Assembly (NCBI RefSeq): GCF_051851475.1
Contig: NZ_JBPUSJ010000012.1
Coordinates: 62,001-126,000 of the forward strand
Reading direction: 5' to 3'
DNA length: 64,000 nt
Origin: Carboxylicivirga taeanensis
Lineage (GTDB): Bacteria; Bacteroidota; Bacteroidia; Bacteroidales; Marinilabiliaceae
Under the pieces are notes generated by a model. That model ran no database searches. It was not told where the DNA came from and worked only from the letters and a program-made list of their open reading frames with translations. Positions 43,216 through 52,154 of this stretch are shown here, piece by piece. The translations under genes and the position numbers were made by a program. Position 1 is the stretch's first letter; each line of letters opens with the position of its first letter.

Positions 43216-44862
43216 TTATTTAAATTGTTTCTCGCGTATCGCTTTGAACTCAGAATGTGCCTTCCATTGCGGATAGGCTTCCATGTTGGCGATTTCCCAA
43301 CCAACCCGAAAAAGGAGCCGGGCATCGGCGGCTACACCGGATACATCCCACCAGGGTTCGTATTCATCATCGGGTTTGTGATAGCAGTGATTGATCCAAT
43401 ATTGCTCTTTTTCACTCATGTAGCTTTGACCATGCTCCCAGTGATCGTTGTTGCCACGTGCAAAAAGAGCAGGTATGCCAACCCGTGCGAAGCTAAAGTG
43501 ATCGGAACGGTAATACATGCCAGTGTGGGCATTGGGATCGGGTAAAATGTATCGCCCTTGTTGTTCAGCCTGTTTTTTCACTAAATCATCTAAATCCGAT
43601 TGGCCATAACCCGTAATCATCACATCTCTGCATTTACCAAAAGGCAGCATCAGGTCGTTGTTGATGCAGGCAACCGTTTTGTTAATGGGAAATATGGGGT
43701 TGTCGGCATAGTAAGCCGAACCATTTAGGCCTGATTCCTCGGCTGTCGGCGAAAAAAACACAACGGTTCGCCTTGGTGGAACTGGCATGGCTTTAAATGC
43801 TTTGGCAATTTCCAGCATCCAGGCCAGTGATGTGCCATTATCCACAGCACCATTGTATATCGAATCGCCGTTCATGGGTTTACCTATGCCCAGATGGTCC
43901 CAATGGGCGGAGTAAAAAAGGTATTCATCAGCCAAATCAGTTCCTTTGATAAGGCCTAAAACATTGTGTGATACATCTTTTTCCCAATTGTTGTGCAGTT
44001 GTATATTTACTTCTGCATCCATATTCAGTCCTTTGAATTTACCGGAAGCAGCTTCGTTTCTCAGTTGATTCAAATCCAGGTCCAGAGAAGAAAATAATTG
44101 GTTGGCAGCCTCAGCGTTAATCCATCCTTCTATTTTGCAGCGGTTGATGTAATCATTTTTAACCACCGGATAGACTTTGGCAACAGCGGCCGAATTAACC
44201 ACCACCGACCAGGGATAACCGGCGCCTTTATCTTCATGAATAATTAAACAGGCATCCGCACCTTGTCGGGCTGCTTCTTCGTATTTATAGCTCCAGCGGC
44301 CATAGTAGGTCATGGCTTCGCCGGTAAAAAAATCTTTCCGTCCGGAGTTCAGACCGGGATCATTTACCAGAACCACCACTGTTTTTCCTTTAACATCTAA
44401 TCCCTCATAGTCATTCCAATTGTACTCTGGCGCCACAATGCCATAGCCGGCAAAAACCATTTGAGAGTTATTTAACTCAATAGTGGGGGTTAAGCGACGC
44501 GAGAAGGCTACAAAATCGTCAAAAACGCTCCATCCATGTTCTGCCTTGAGACTGCTAACCCTTGCTGCTCCCTGAACTGCACCCATAACCTTTACCAGCG
44601 GCACTGGTTGAAGAAAACTGCCCTCAATGGCAGGCTCTAAGCCAATGGCTTCATACTGTTGCTGTAAAAAGTTCAGGGTGAGTTCTTCGCCTTTGCCAAA
44701 GGGTTTTCGGCCAAGGTATTTGTCACTTCCAATTTCCTGAACAAACTTCGTAATGGCTTGATTTGATATATGTTCGGATGCTGTTTGTAATGACTGCTCT
44801 TGTGTGCTGCAGGCTACTATATTCAGCAGTATCAGTAAGAAAATAAAATGTTGTCGGATCAT
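43216..44862 (-). CDS. M28 family zinc peptidase, lipoprotein
   Basis: 548 residues. Lipoprotein signal with Cys18 (lipobox NIVAC). A PA-type domain lies near residues 140-270. The M28 metal site is intact: SAHWDHLGI (His, Asp), AVDNGTSLAWML (Asp), SPTAEESGLNGS (Glu-Glu), NNDLMLP (Asp) and YRSDHFSFARVGIPALF (His). Such aminopeptidases release N-terminal residues; here it is probably anchored in the envelope. It is a single-gene unit. Confidence 0.9.
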   Translation of the reverse strand: MIRQHFIFLLILLNIVACSTQEQSLQTASEHISNQAITKFVQEIGSDKYLGRKPFGKGEELTLNFLQQQYEAIGLEPAIEGSFLQPVPLVKVMGAVQGAARVSSLKAEHGWSVFDDFVAFSRRLTPTIELNNSQMVFAGYGIVAPEYNWNDYEGLDVKGKTVVVLVNDPGLNSGRKDFFTGEAMTYYGRWSYKYEEAARQGADACLIIHEDKGAGYPWSVVVNSAAVAKVYPVVKNDYINRCKIEGWINAEAANQLFSSLDLDLNQLRNEAASGKFKGLNMDAEVNIQLHNNWEKDVSHNVLGLIKGTDLADEYLFYSAHWDHLGIGKPMNGDSIYNGAVDNGTSLAWMLEIAKAFKAMPVPPRRTVVFFSPTAEESGLNGSAYYADNPIFPINKTVACINNDLMLPFGKCRDVMITGYGQSDLDDLVKKQAEQQGRYILPDPNAHTGMYYRSDHFSFARVGIPALFARGNNDHWEHGQSYMSEKEQYWINHCYHKPDDEYEPWWDVSGVAADARLLFRVGWEIANMEAYPQWKAHSEFKAIREKQFK

Positions 44863-44962
44863 GATGTAGATACTGTAAAAGAATGATTAACGAAGATACA
44901 TTTTAATAATTGGTATGGCACATGTGCTTTAAAAAATAAATTTTTAAAGCATATCCACCTAG

Positions 44963-45030
44963 CAAGTTAGAGTTAAATTGACAAATGACAGGTAACAAAA
45001 TACCTGAAGTGCCGTAACAGCTCTAACTTG
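44963..45030. repeat. Nested inverted repeat in the leader of the 45117 lipoprotein gene
   Basis: CAAGTTAGAG (44963-44972) and CTCTAACTTG (45021-45030) are perfect complements 48 bp apart. Inside lies a second hairpin CAGGTA-acaaaa-TACCTG (44989-45006). It is 87 bp upstream of the lipoprotein ATG. An operator pair or an RNA structure is possible. Confidence 0.6.
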
Positions 45031-45116
45031 TAATAATTGACAAACAAAAAATTATTAACCTAAAGTGGGCCATGGTGGCTTCTAATGGAATGCCTTGGTC
45101 TGAAATTGAATTTTGT

Positions 45117-46361
45117 ATGAAAAAAATGAAATGGTTTTCAGCAATGCTAGTTGCTGGTGTTTTTGCATTTACTGCTTGTAGCGATGACGAAAACAAAGAT
45201 GTGTACAGCGAATTATCTCCTGAGCAACACAAAAAAGAGCTTGAAACAGAAGGAATTAAGCTGGTAAATCAACTAGATGCTGCCAAAAGTCTTAAAACTT
45301 ACGATGTGCTGGATGGCTTTTTTGCCAATATGGATTTAGCAAATGCTCAGCCTGCAGCAGCGGTGCAGTTTGGTCTTAACGAAATTATGGCGCTTAGCAG
45401 TGGTGTTAAATCAACTGTTAATTTAAAAGCTGCTTTGGTGGAGCAAACAAGTGCAACTAAGCAGTTTGCCGAAGAAGCAGGTGTTTACGAGTGGAATACC
45501 GAAGTGCAGGATTGGGAAGTAGTGGAAACTTCACAGACAGAAGCGACTTTTCGTTTTGATGTGGATGGTCAGACAGCCGAGGTAAGTATCTACAACTTTA
45601 CCGCCAAAGAAGCCGTTCATCAGGATGAAATGTCAACAACAACAGTTGAGTTGCCATTAACACTTAACGCCCACGTTAAGTTAGGTGATGAGGTCTTAAC
45701 CAGCTTTTCATTAGAGGCGCAGTGGAATGATGATGATACGCCAAAGCATGTGCAAGAAATTATCACTTTGGAGAAATTTTCTTTTGAAAGTAACCTAACA
45801 AATACCACTTCAGTAGTTAGCACCAGCGCTTCATTCAAATACGATGGTGGTGTAATTTATGCCAACGGCATTAAAGTGGAGGGGAACTTCTCTTATGACG
45901 AGATTTTAAATTCAGTACCACAGCAGGGTGGTGACATGAACACTGTTTTTGCACAGCAAGTGCTTGAGCATTCTAACATCTGGTTTCAGCTTGGCAATAT
46001 TAAAGTTGAGGGTATTTTCGATGTGAAAGGGTTTATGGAAGAGTTGTCTAACTCATTTGAGCAGACTACTACCGAAGCTGAGATGGAAAACATGCTAATC
46101 GACCTGATCAATAAATATGTTATTACCTATGTGCGTTATGATGATACAAACGAAATCATTGCTAAGGGTGAGTTCTACCTGAAAGAGGTGCAAGATAACT
46201 ATGGAGGTATCTATAACGAACCAGCCATGTTAATGGTGTTTGGTGATGGCTCCAAAGTAACTGTTGACCAGTTTGTTGAGGAAGGATTTAGCGGTCTTGT
46301 AACTGAAATTGAAAATTTTGTTGCCGCCTTGGATGCCAGCTATGGAACGCCAGTGCAATAA
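45117..46361 (+). CDS. Lipoprotein of unknown function
   Basis: 414 residues from ATG 45117 (MKKMKWFSAML), which gives a clean lipoprotein signal with Cys21 (FAFTAC). An upstream in-frame ATG would bury the signal. The mature start SDDENKD is acidic, a feature of surface-exposed Bacteroidota lipoproteins. The rest is mixed helix and strand, acidic, without a recognised domain. A terminator separates it from the TonB receptor gene. Confidence 0.7.
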   Translation: MKKMKWFSAMLVAGVFAFTACSDDENKDVYSELSPEQHKKELETEGIKLVNQLDAAKSLKTYDVLDGFFANMDLANAQPAAAVQFGLNEIMALSSGVKSTVNLKAALVEQTSATKQFAEEAGVYEWNTEVQDWEVVETSQTEATFRFDVDGQTAEVSIYNFTAKEAVHQDEMSTTTVELPLTLNAHVKLGDEVLTSFSLEAQWNDDDTPKHVQEIITLEKFSFESNLTNTTSVVSTSASFKYDGGVIYANGIKVEGNFSYDEILNSVPQQGGDMNTVFAQQVLEHSNIWFQLGNIKVEGIFDVKGFMEELSNSFEQTTTEAEMENMLIDLINKYVITYVRYDDTNEIIAKGEFYLKEVQDNYGGIYNEPAMLMVFGDGSKVTVDQFVEEGFSGLVTEIENFVAALDASYGTPVQ

Positions 46362-46388
46362 GCAGAACAATTAGATAGTAATGAAATT

Positions 46389-46418
46389 GGAGGTCGGATT
46401 CGGCCTCCTTTTCTTGTT
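46389..46418 (+). terminator. Terminator after the 45117 lipoprotein gene
   Basis: GGAGGTCG-gatt-CGGCCTCC followed by TTTT, with one wobble pair. Confidence 0.8.
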
Positions 46419-46435
46419 TTATTAATAATTATCTT

Positions 46436-48748
46436 TTGAAATATTTATTTCTATATAGTTTTCTTTTACTGCCAATTGTAGCTCTGGCTCAACAATCAGA
46501 CTGGTGCATTAAAGGAGTCGTTGTCGATAGGGAAGATGGTCTGCCGGTGCCTGCGGCGCACATCACTGCACTGGATGGAAAAATTGGGACTGTTTCAGAT
46601 GTGGAAGGTCGGTTTGAACTATGTGGTTTAATGGAAGGCACCGTGGGCCTTTCAGTGGGGCATACCGCATTTGAACAACAAGTTTTAAAGGTGGATACTA
46701 AGTCTACTGCACAATTGATTATCAAACTACGGCTTAAAATTTACAGCACTGCTGAAGTTGAGGTAAAAGGGCAGCAAAATACCATTGTGAAACAATATAT
46801 CCCCGGCAAGCTGAGCCTTAAAAAGGACGATATTTTAAACCTGCCTGCCTTTCTGGGAAGTCCGGATGTGTTAAGAGGCCTGCAGCTATTACCTGGCATG
46901 CAGTCAGTCAGTGAAGGTAACTCGGGAATTTATGTGCGAGGAGGCTCGCCCGGACATAATTACGTGCTCTTCGACAATATCGAACTGATGAATCCCACCC
47001 ACTTAATGGGCATGTATTCGGTGTTTAATCCATTATTGACCAATCGTGTTGAGTTTTTTAAGGGCAATGCTCCCGTGCACCAGTCTTCCCGTTTAGCTTC
47101 ATCCATTATTGTGCACACCTACCAGCAAAAACCCGATAGCAGCAACTGGGCAGGTAATATTGGAAATATCATTACTAACCTGACTTATAATGGGCAGTCT
47201 GCAAATAAAAAATGGTATTTATCCACCGGTATCCGTCGGAGCTATCTGGATGTTTTAAAGTACATAGCCCAGCCTTTTTTATCAGAAGAAGACAATTATT
47301 TTGAACAAAATGCTTATACCTTTTACGATTGGAACGGCAAGCTTCGGTATCATTCCGGGCGCAACAGTCTTCAGTTGAGCTGGTACATGGGGCAGGATGA
47401 TTTTCAGATGGATAATGCCAAAAACAGCTTACAATCAGAATCAAAATGGGGGAATCAGGGGGCTTCATTGGTCTGGAAGAACAGCCTTCAGCCTCATTTG
47501 CTGATGGAGAATACACTCGCCTATTCGGCTTACTTCTCCAATTTTGGAGCTGAGGTGCCCGATGGACGAATGCGTTTTGAAACGGACTACGAGCAAATCA
47601 GTGTTAAAAGTACTTTCAGTCTTAGCAGAGAAAACCACTTGTTAAGATGGGGATGTGGGGTGACCCTTTACGATGTAGTTCCTCAAAATATAGAGCTTAG
47701 TAATTTTAATACAGCCGAAGTAATTGTTGATGACTACCGCAGTACTTCCGCAAAAATTTTTATTAGTGACCAGGCACAGCTGAGCGATCATTGGTCTGTA
47801 TATGGTGGTGTGGCTTTAAACCTTTATCGAATGTTGCATGCAGGCCGCGCAGAAAATAGTTTAGCTACAGATAAGGCAGTTCAGGTGGTACCGAATGTAA
47901 CATTCAGTATTAACTACGATCCTTACGTCAATAGCTCCTATAAGGCCTCCTATGCCTATAATTCGCAGAACATCCATTTAGCATCCATTGCCTCCATCCC
48001 TTTGCCATCGGATGTTTGGATGCCCGCTACGGCTGCTTTACCTATGGAAACAAGCCATCAGCTGACGGTGGGATACTTTAAATCCTATCCGGACAAGCAG
48101 ATGCAATGGGGAGTAGAGGCCTATGGTAAGTACATGGATAACCAGTTGTTATTAAAGCTCAATACTAATCAGGATGAGGTTGAAAGCTTTGAGGATAACT
48201 TTTACAAGGGGCAAGGAATAGCGTATGGAAGTGAGGTTTACATTAATAAAGAAGCACAACCTTTTAGTTATACGCTCAGCTATACACTGGGCTGGGTGCA
48301 GCAGCAGTACGATGGGATTAATGCCGGTAAGTGGCACGATGCTAAATACGACCGACGGCACGATCTGAATATTCAAACAGTGTACAGGTGCAATAAGCGC
48401 ATTGATTTTGGAGCTGTTTTTATTTTCGCTACCGGCAATAAAGCAACCTTGCCAACGGGTCGCTACTGGATGATGGGTAATATTGCCAACGATTATGCCG
48501 GCGTTAATAATTATCGGATGCCACCGTATCATCGCCTTGATGTGTCGATGAACTACCGGCTACGCTCCAGGTTGTTTGCCGAATCGGTACTTAATTTTTC
48601 AATAATCAATTTGTATGCCCGCAGCAATCCATATTTTATTTATTACGAGGTAGCAGAGGGGCAGCAGGACTACGAGTTGAGTATAAAGGCCAAGCAGGTT
48701 TCTTTATTTCCAATAATGCCATCGTTAAGTTGGCGCTTTAAATTTTAA
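46436..48748 (+). CDS. TonB-dependent outer-membrane receptor
   Basis: 770 residues from a TTG start, which is needed to keep the signal peptide (LYSFLLLPIVALAQ). Residues 24-105 are a carboxypeptidase regulatory-like domain (KGVVVDREDGLPVPAAHITAL). The plug follows: LPAFLGSPDVLRGLQLLPGM, then GNSGIYVRGGSPGHNYVLFDN. The remainder is the barrel, ending in the terminal Phe of SWRFKF. The layout is that of Bacteroidota TonB receptors that work with a DUF4249 lipoprotein rather than SusD. The cargo is unknown. Confidence 0.92.
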   Translation: MKYLFLYSFLLLPIVALAQQSDWCIKGVVVDREDGLPVPAAHITALDGKIGTVSDVEGRFELCGLMEGTVGLSVGHTAFEQQVLKVDTKSTAQLIIKLRLKIYSTAEVEVKGQQNTIVKQYIPGKLSLKKDDILNLPAFLGSPDVLRGLQLLPGMQSVSEGNSGIYVRGGSPGHNYVLFDNIELMNPTHLMGMYSVFNPLLTNRVEFFKGNAPVHQSSRLASSIIVHTYQQKPDSSNWAGNIGNIITNLTYNGQSANKKWYLSTGIRRSYLDVLKYIAQPFLSEEDNYFEQNAYTFYDWNGKLRYHSGRNSLQLSWYMGQDDFQMDNAKNSLQSESKWGNQGASLVWKNSLQPHLLMENTLAYSAYFSNFGAEVPDGRMRFETDYEQISVKSTFSLSRENHLLRWGCGVTLYDVVPQNIELSNFNTAEVIVDDYRSTSAKIFISDQAQLSDHWSVYGGVALNLYRMLHAGRAENSLATDKAVQVVPNVTFSINYDPYVNSSYKASYAYNSQNIHLASIASIPLPSDVWMPATAALPMETSHQLTVGYFKSYPDKQMQWGVEAYGKYMDNQLLLKLNTNQDEVESFEDNFYKGQGIAYGSEVYINKEAQPFSYTLSYTLGWVQQQYDGINAGKWHDAKYDRRHDLNIQTVYRCNKRIDFGAVFIFATGNKATLPTGRYWMMGNIANDYAGVNNYRMPPYHRLDVSMNYRLRSRLFAESVLNFSIINLYARSNPYFIYYEVAEGQQDYELSIKAKQVSLFPIMPSLSWRFKF

Positions 48749-48751
48749 GCT

Positions 48752-49615
48752 ATGCGGTTTTTTTGGATAATTTTAATAGTGATTATGGCAGCTTGTTCAA
48801 AGGATATAGCGCTTGATCAGGTCGATTACGAAAGTAAAATTGTGGTGGATGGCTGGATTGAAAACGGCCAAACAGCCAATGTGTTTTTAACCATGAGTTC
48901 ACCCTTCTTAACCGACTACGATTCGGCCTCCATTCGCAATACATTTCTAAACTATGCCAAGGTCACAATTACTAATGGTAAAGGAGTGTCAGAAGTACTG
49001 ACTTTGACGCGTCGAAAAGAGTTTTTTCCTCCTTTTGTTTACAAAACCATTAATATGAAGGGCGAAGTGGGGGAAACCTACTTCTTGGAAGTGATCTATC
49101 AAAACAGGGTTGTGGAGTCTGTTACAACAATCCCCTCATTACCAGAGGTTGATGGGGTTAAGGCGGTGGCTGCCTCCGATAGCTCAATGGTGATAATGGC
49201 GACTATGAATGACCATGCTTTAGAAGCAAACTATTACTATTCGCAGATTTTTACCTACCATTTTGATACGCGGTTTCACCCTTCGGATAAGCCATTAAAA
49301 AACGACCGTTTGTACAATGGAGAAGTACATACTTTTCAAATAAAAAGAAGTGATCAGCCCGATCCTTTGGGCATTCATAATATCAATTCGGAGCGGGCAT
49401 TAAAGCCCGATGAATTTGCAATGACCGATACAGTACTCGTTAAAATTTCCCAAATTGACGCAGCAGCTTATCAGGTCTTAAACGGGATGTATGTTGACCA
49501 TTTAGGCCAAAACAGCCCGTTTACTTTTGTCGATCAGCAAACGCACACTAATATTAAGGGCGGTATTGGAAGATGGACAGGATTGGCCTCGCAACAGTTT
49601 CTCGTATATAATTAA
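48752..49615 (+). CDS. DUF4249 lipoprotein
   Basis: 287 residues. Lipoprotein signal with Cys15 (MAAC). The start YESKIVVDGWIENGQTANVFLTMSSPF and VVESVTTIPSLPEVDGV match DUF4249. It lies 3 bp after the TonB receptor gene; members are usually next to such receptors and are thought to assist them at the cell surface, replacing SusD. That role is inferred. Confidence 0.88.
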   Translation: MRFFWIILIVIMAACSKDIALDQVDYESKIVVDGWIENGQTANVFLTMSSPFLTDYDSASIRNTFLNYAKVTITNGKGVSEVLTLTRRKEFFPPFVYKTINMKGEVGETYFLEVIYQNRVVESVTTIPSLPEVDGVKAVAASDSSMVIMATMNDHALEANYYYSQIFTYHFDTRFHPSDKPLKNDRLYNGEVHTFQIKRSDQPDPLGIHNINSERALKPDEFAMTDTVLVKISQIDAAAYQVLNGMYVDHLGQNSPFTFVDQQTHTNIKGGIGRWTGLASQQFLVYN

Positions 49616-49665
49616 AAAGCCCCACAACTAATCTTGCAGGGCCCTTCGTTTCATTATCTTGTTCT

Positions 49666-50121
49666 CTAGCGAATTCGATCCATCGATTTAAGTAGTGCAA
49701 TATCCTTCCCAATTGCTCTTAGAGCTAAAAAGGTAAGAATCAGCGCCACAATCGGGAAAGCAGTCATGATTTTATAGCTGACGATACCAGATATTTCTTC
49801 GGCAAGTTGGGTGCCCAGGTAATACACCATACCTGTCGAACCTAATAAAAGTGCCATGTTGAGCCCACATAAGCGAATCTGCAACATCCTTTTTTTGTAT
49901 AAAAACACGGTGATGAACGGAATAACAGTGGCTACGGTTATTAATATAGCCAATGCCAGCGTCGGAATCACTAATTCGCCATCTGTATTACTCAGGCCTC
50001 TGTACATGAAATTATATAATTCACCTGCTTGTGCTTCAAGATGAGCAAAAGGCAGGAAAAACAGGCTGCCCATCAGCAGGCCACTTATCAAAAGGTATAC
50101 AGTCTGAATTCGTTGTATCAT
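49666..50121 (-). CDS. DUF4293 membrane protein
   Basis: 151 residues with four hydrophobic segments (about 7-27, 52-75, 80-100, 110-138). The start MIQRIQTVYLLISGLLMGSLFFLP and the ending RAIGKDIALLKSMDRIR are typical of DUF4293, a small Bacteroidota membrane family of unknown role. It converges with the DUF4249 gene. Confidence 0.85.
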   Translation of the reverse strand: MIQRIQTVYLLISGLLMGSLFFLPFAHLEAQAGELYNFMYRGLSNTDGELVIPTLALAILITVATVIPFITVFLYKKRMLQIRLCGLNMALLLGSTGMVYYLGTQLAEEISGIVSYKIMTAFPIVALILTFLALRAIGKDIALLKSMDRIR

Positions 50122-50352
50122 GGTAGTTCCTATTTTTTGATTTTTGTCAAGCGCGAATTTACATATTTCTTGGCAATATCCTGAAGCATACTCAAGGTTT
50201 CAGTCTGAGTCTTTTCTGCATTAGTCAAACAGAAAAAGCAATGGGTAATCGGTGCCTTTTCGAACGATTTTTTCTTATGTTCGTTTAAAATTGCGCATTC
50301 CAAATGCTTTATACGATAAAAATTCATTAATTTGACTGCAAATTAGTATTAC

Positions 50353-51231
50353 ATGCAAAAGAAAATAGAAGCTTCTGAGCTAATCATTAACCCGGACGGC
50401 AGTATTTTTCACCTGCACCTTAAGCCGGAAGATATCGCACATAATATTATCCTGGTAGGCGATCCCGGACGTGTTGAGCTAATCAGCTCGCTGTTCGATT
50501 CGGTGGAGCTAAAAAAATCTAACCGGGAATTTGTGTCTTGCACAGGCACATACAATGGCAAACGACTAACCGTTGTAGCCACTGGTATTGGGACCGATAA
50601 TATCGATATTGTGGTAAATGAGCTGGACGCATTGGTTAATATTGACTTCGCAACCCGTATGGTGAAAGATAAGCATACGCCACTAAACTTTGTAAGAATA
50701 GGTACATCAGGGGCTTTGCAAGAAGATTTGCCGGTGGATAGCTGGTTGCTTAGTGAAAAAGCAATTGGGTTTGATGGTTTAATCAATTTCTATGCCCGCC
50801 GCAATGAAGTGAGCGATTTATCCTTCGAAAAAGCATTTACTGAAGCACTGGATTGGAACCCGCAATTAACTGCACCCTACGTGGTCGATGCGGCACCATC
50901 GCTACTCGGCAAGCTGGAGGGGGGCAAGGTTGTGCGAGGTATTACTATTTCGGCACCCGGCTTTTATGGTCCGCAGGGGCGTGAGCTGCGTTTGGACATT
51001 GCCGATAAGGCTATCAACAATAAAATAACGGCTTTTCATTACCAGGGTTATCGGGTAACCAATTATGAGATGGAGTGTTCGGCCATTTATGGTTTATCAG
51101 CTTTGCTGGGGCATAGGGCAGCAACCGTTTGTGTAATAATAGCCAACCGGCTGGCCGGAAAAGCCAGTAAGGATTATAAACCGGTGATGAAAGAGCTCGT
51201 TGAGCATGTTTTGAATGGTTTAACACAATAG
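50353..51231 (+). CDS. udp: Uridine phosphorylase-like nucleoside phosphorylase
   Basis: 292 residues of the PNP/UDP family. It would split uridine (or a related nucleoside) with phosphate in pyrimidine salvage. Family features are VGDPGRVELISSLFD (phosphate-binding loop), RIGTSGALQ, and NYEMECSAIYGLSALLGHRA, which contains the base- and ribose-binding Glu-Met-Glu-like motif. Substrate choice between uridine and purine nucleosides cannot be fixed by eye. Confidence 0.85.
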   Translation: MQKKIEASELIINPDGSIFHLHLKPEDIAHNIILVGDPGRVELISSLFDSVELKKSNREFVSCTGTYNGKRLTVVATGIGTDNIDIVVNELDALVNIDFATRMVKDKHTPLNFVRIGTSGALQEDLPVDSWLLSEKAIGFDGLINFYARRNEVSDLSFEKAFTEALDWNPQLTAPYVVDAAPSLLGKLEGGKVVRGITISAPGFYGPQGRELRLDIADKAINNKITAFHYQGYRVTNYEMECSAIYGLSALLGHRAATVCVIIANRLAGKASKDYKPVMKELVEHVLNGLTQ

Positions 51232-51237
51232 CATAGC

Positions 51238-52131
51238 ATGGACAGGGACAAGATAAAGGCTTTAATAGCTCTGTTGGATGATCCGAATGATGAAGTTTTC
51301 TCATCGGTTGAAAGTGCCTTACTAAGAGAGCCGGTTGAAATTGTTCCGGTGCTTGAAAAGGCCTGGGAGCAGTCTCTGGACGGCCTGTTTCAAACACGGG
51401 TAGAGAACATTATCCACTCCATTCAGCTGAACGATATCCATGCAGAGCTAAAAAAATGGCTGAAGTCCCCCAATAATGATTTGCTATACGGTGCCTACCT
51501 GGCATGCAAATATCAATATCCTGATGTGAGTATCATCCGCATCAAGGAGCAGCTTTCTGAGCTGCGAAAGGATATTTGGCTGGAGATGAATGAACACCTG
51601 ACATCGCTGGAAAAAATACGGATTGTTAACCATGTTTTGTTTGATGTGCATAAATTTTCACGCAATACCAGTAAATACCTGGCGCCAGAAAATAACTACA
51701 TCTGCGAGGTGCTCAATACGCACAAGGGCAATCCGCTGTCGGTATCTGTTATCTACTCCATATTATGCAGGGAGTTGGGGATGCCCGTGTTTGGTGTTAA
51801 TCTGCCTAAAAATTTCATTTTAGCCTTTGTTGATGAGGCTGCCATGACTGAAAACGAGCTGGCATCAAACGAAGCTGCTGTTCTGTTTTACATCAACCCC
51901 ATAAACAAAGGAGCCGTTTTGGGGCGGAAAGAGATTGAATTTTTTATAAAGCAGCAAAAGCTGCAGCCACAGCCCGAATACTTTTTGCCTTGTGATAATA
52001 TCACCATCATCAGGCGCATGTTTAATAATTTGAGCTTTGGATATGACAGTATTGGAGAGGACCAAAAGAAGGAGGAAATAAAGAAGCTATTGGCGCTCTT
52101 CGATATGTTAAATGAAGAAAACCCACAATAA
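51238..52131 (+). CDS. SirB1-like transglutaminase-fold protein
   Basis: 297 residues. The central part (residues 125-210: YLAPENNYICEVLNTHKGNPLSVSVIYSI, then MPVFGVNLPKNFILAF) matches the SirB1/transglutaminase-like N-terminal domain. The usual TPR tail is short or absent. The N-terminal 100 residues are helical and resemble HEAT-like repeats. It starts 7 bp after the phosphorylase gene and probably shares its transcript. The function is unknown. Confidence 0.8.
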   Translation: MDRDKIKALIALLDDPNDEVFSSVESALLREPVEIVPVLEKAWEQSLDGLFQTRVENIIHSIQLNDIHAELKKWLKSPNNDLLYGAYLACKYQYPDVSIIRIKEQLSELRKDIWLEMNEHLTSLEKIRIVNHVLFDVHKFSRNTSKYLAPENNYICEVLNTHKGNPLSVSVIYSILCRELGMPVFGVNLPKNFILAFVDEAAMTENELASNEAAVLFYINPINKGAVLGRKEIEFFIKQQKLQPQPEYFLPCDNITIIRRMFNNLSFGYDSIGEDQKKEEIKKLLALFDMLNEENPQ

Positions 52132-52154
52132 TAATTCTAACTGAACAAAGGAGA

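Noticed and set aside
50130..50327. Minus-strand frame of 65 codons ahead of the DUF4293 gene
   Set aside because: No recognised family, no promoter box, and it overlaps the region where the phosphorylase promoter should be; the composition is not convincing.
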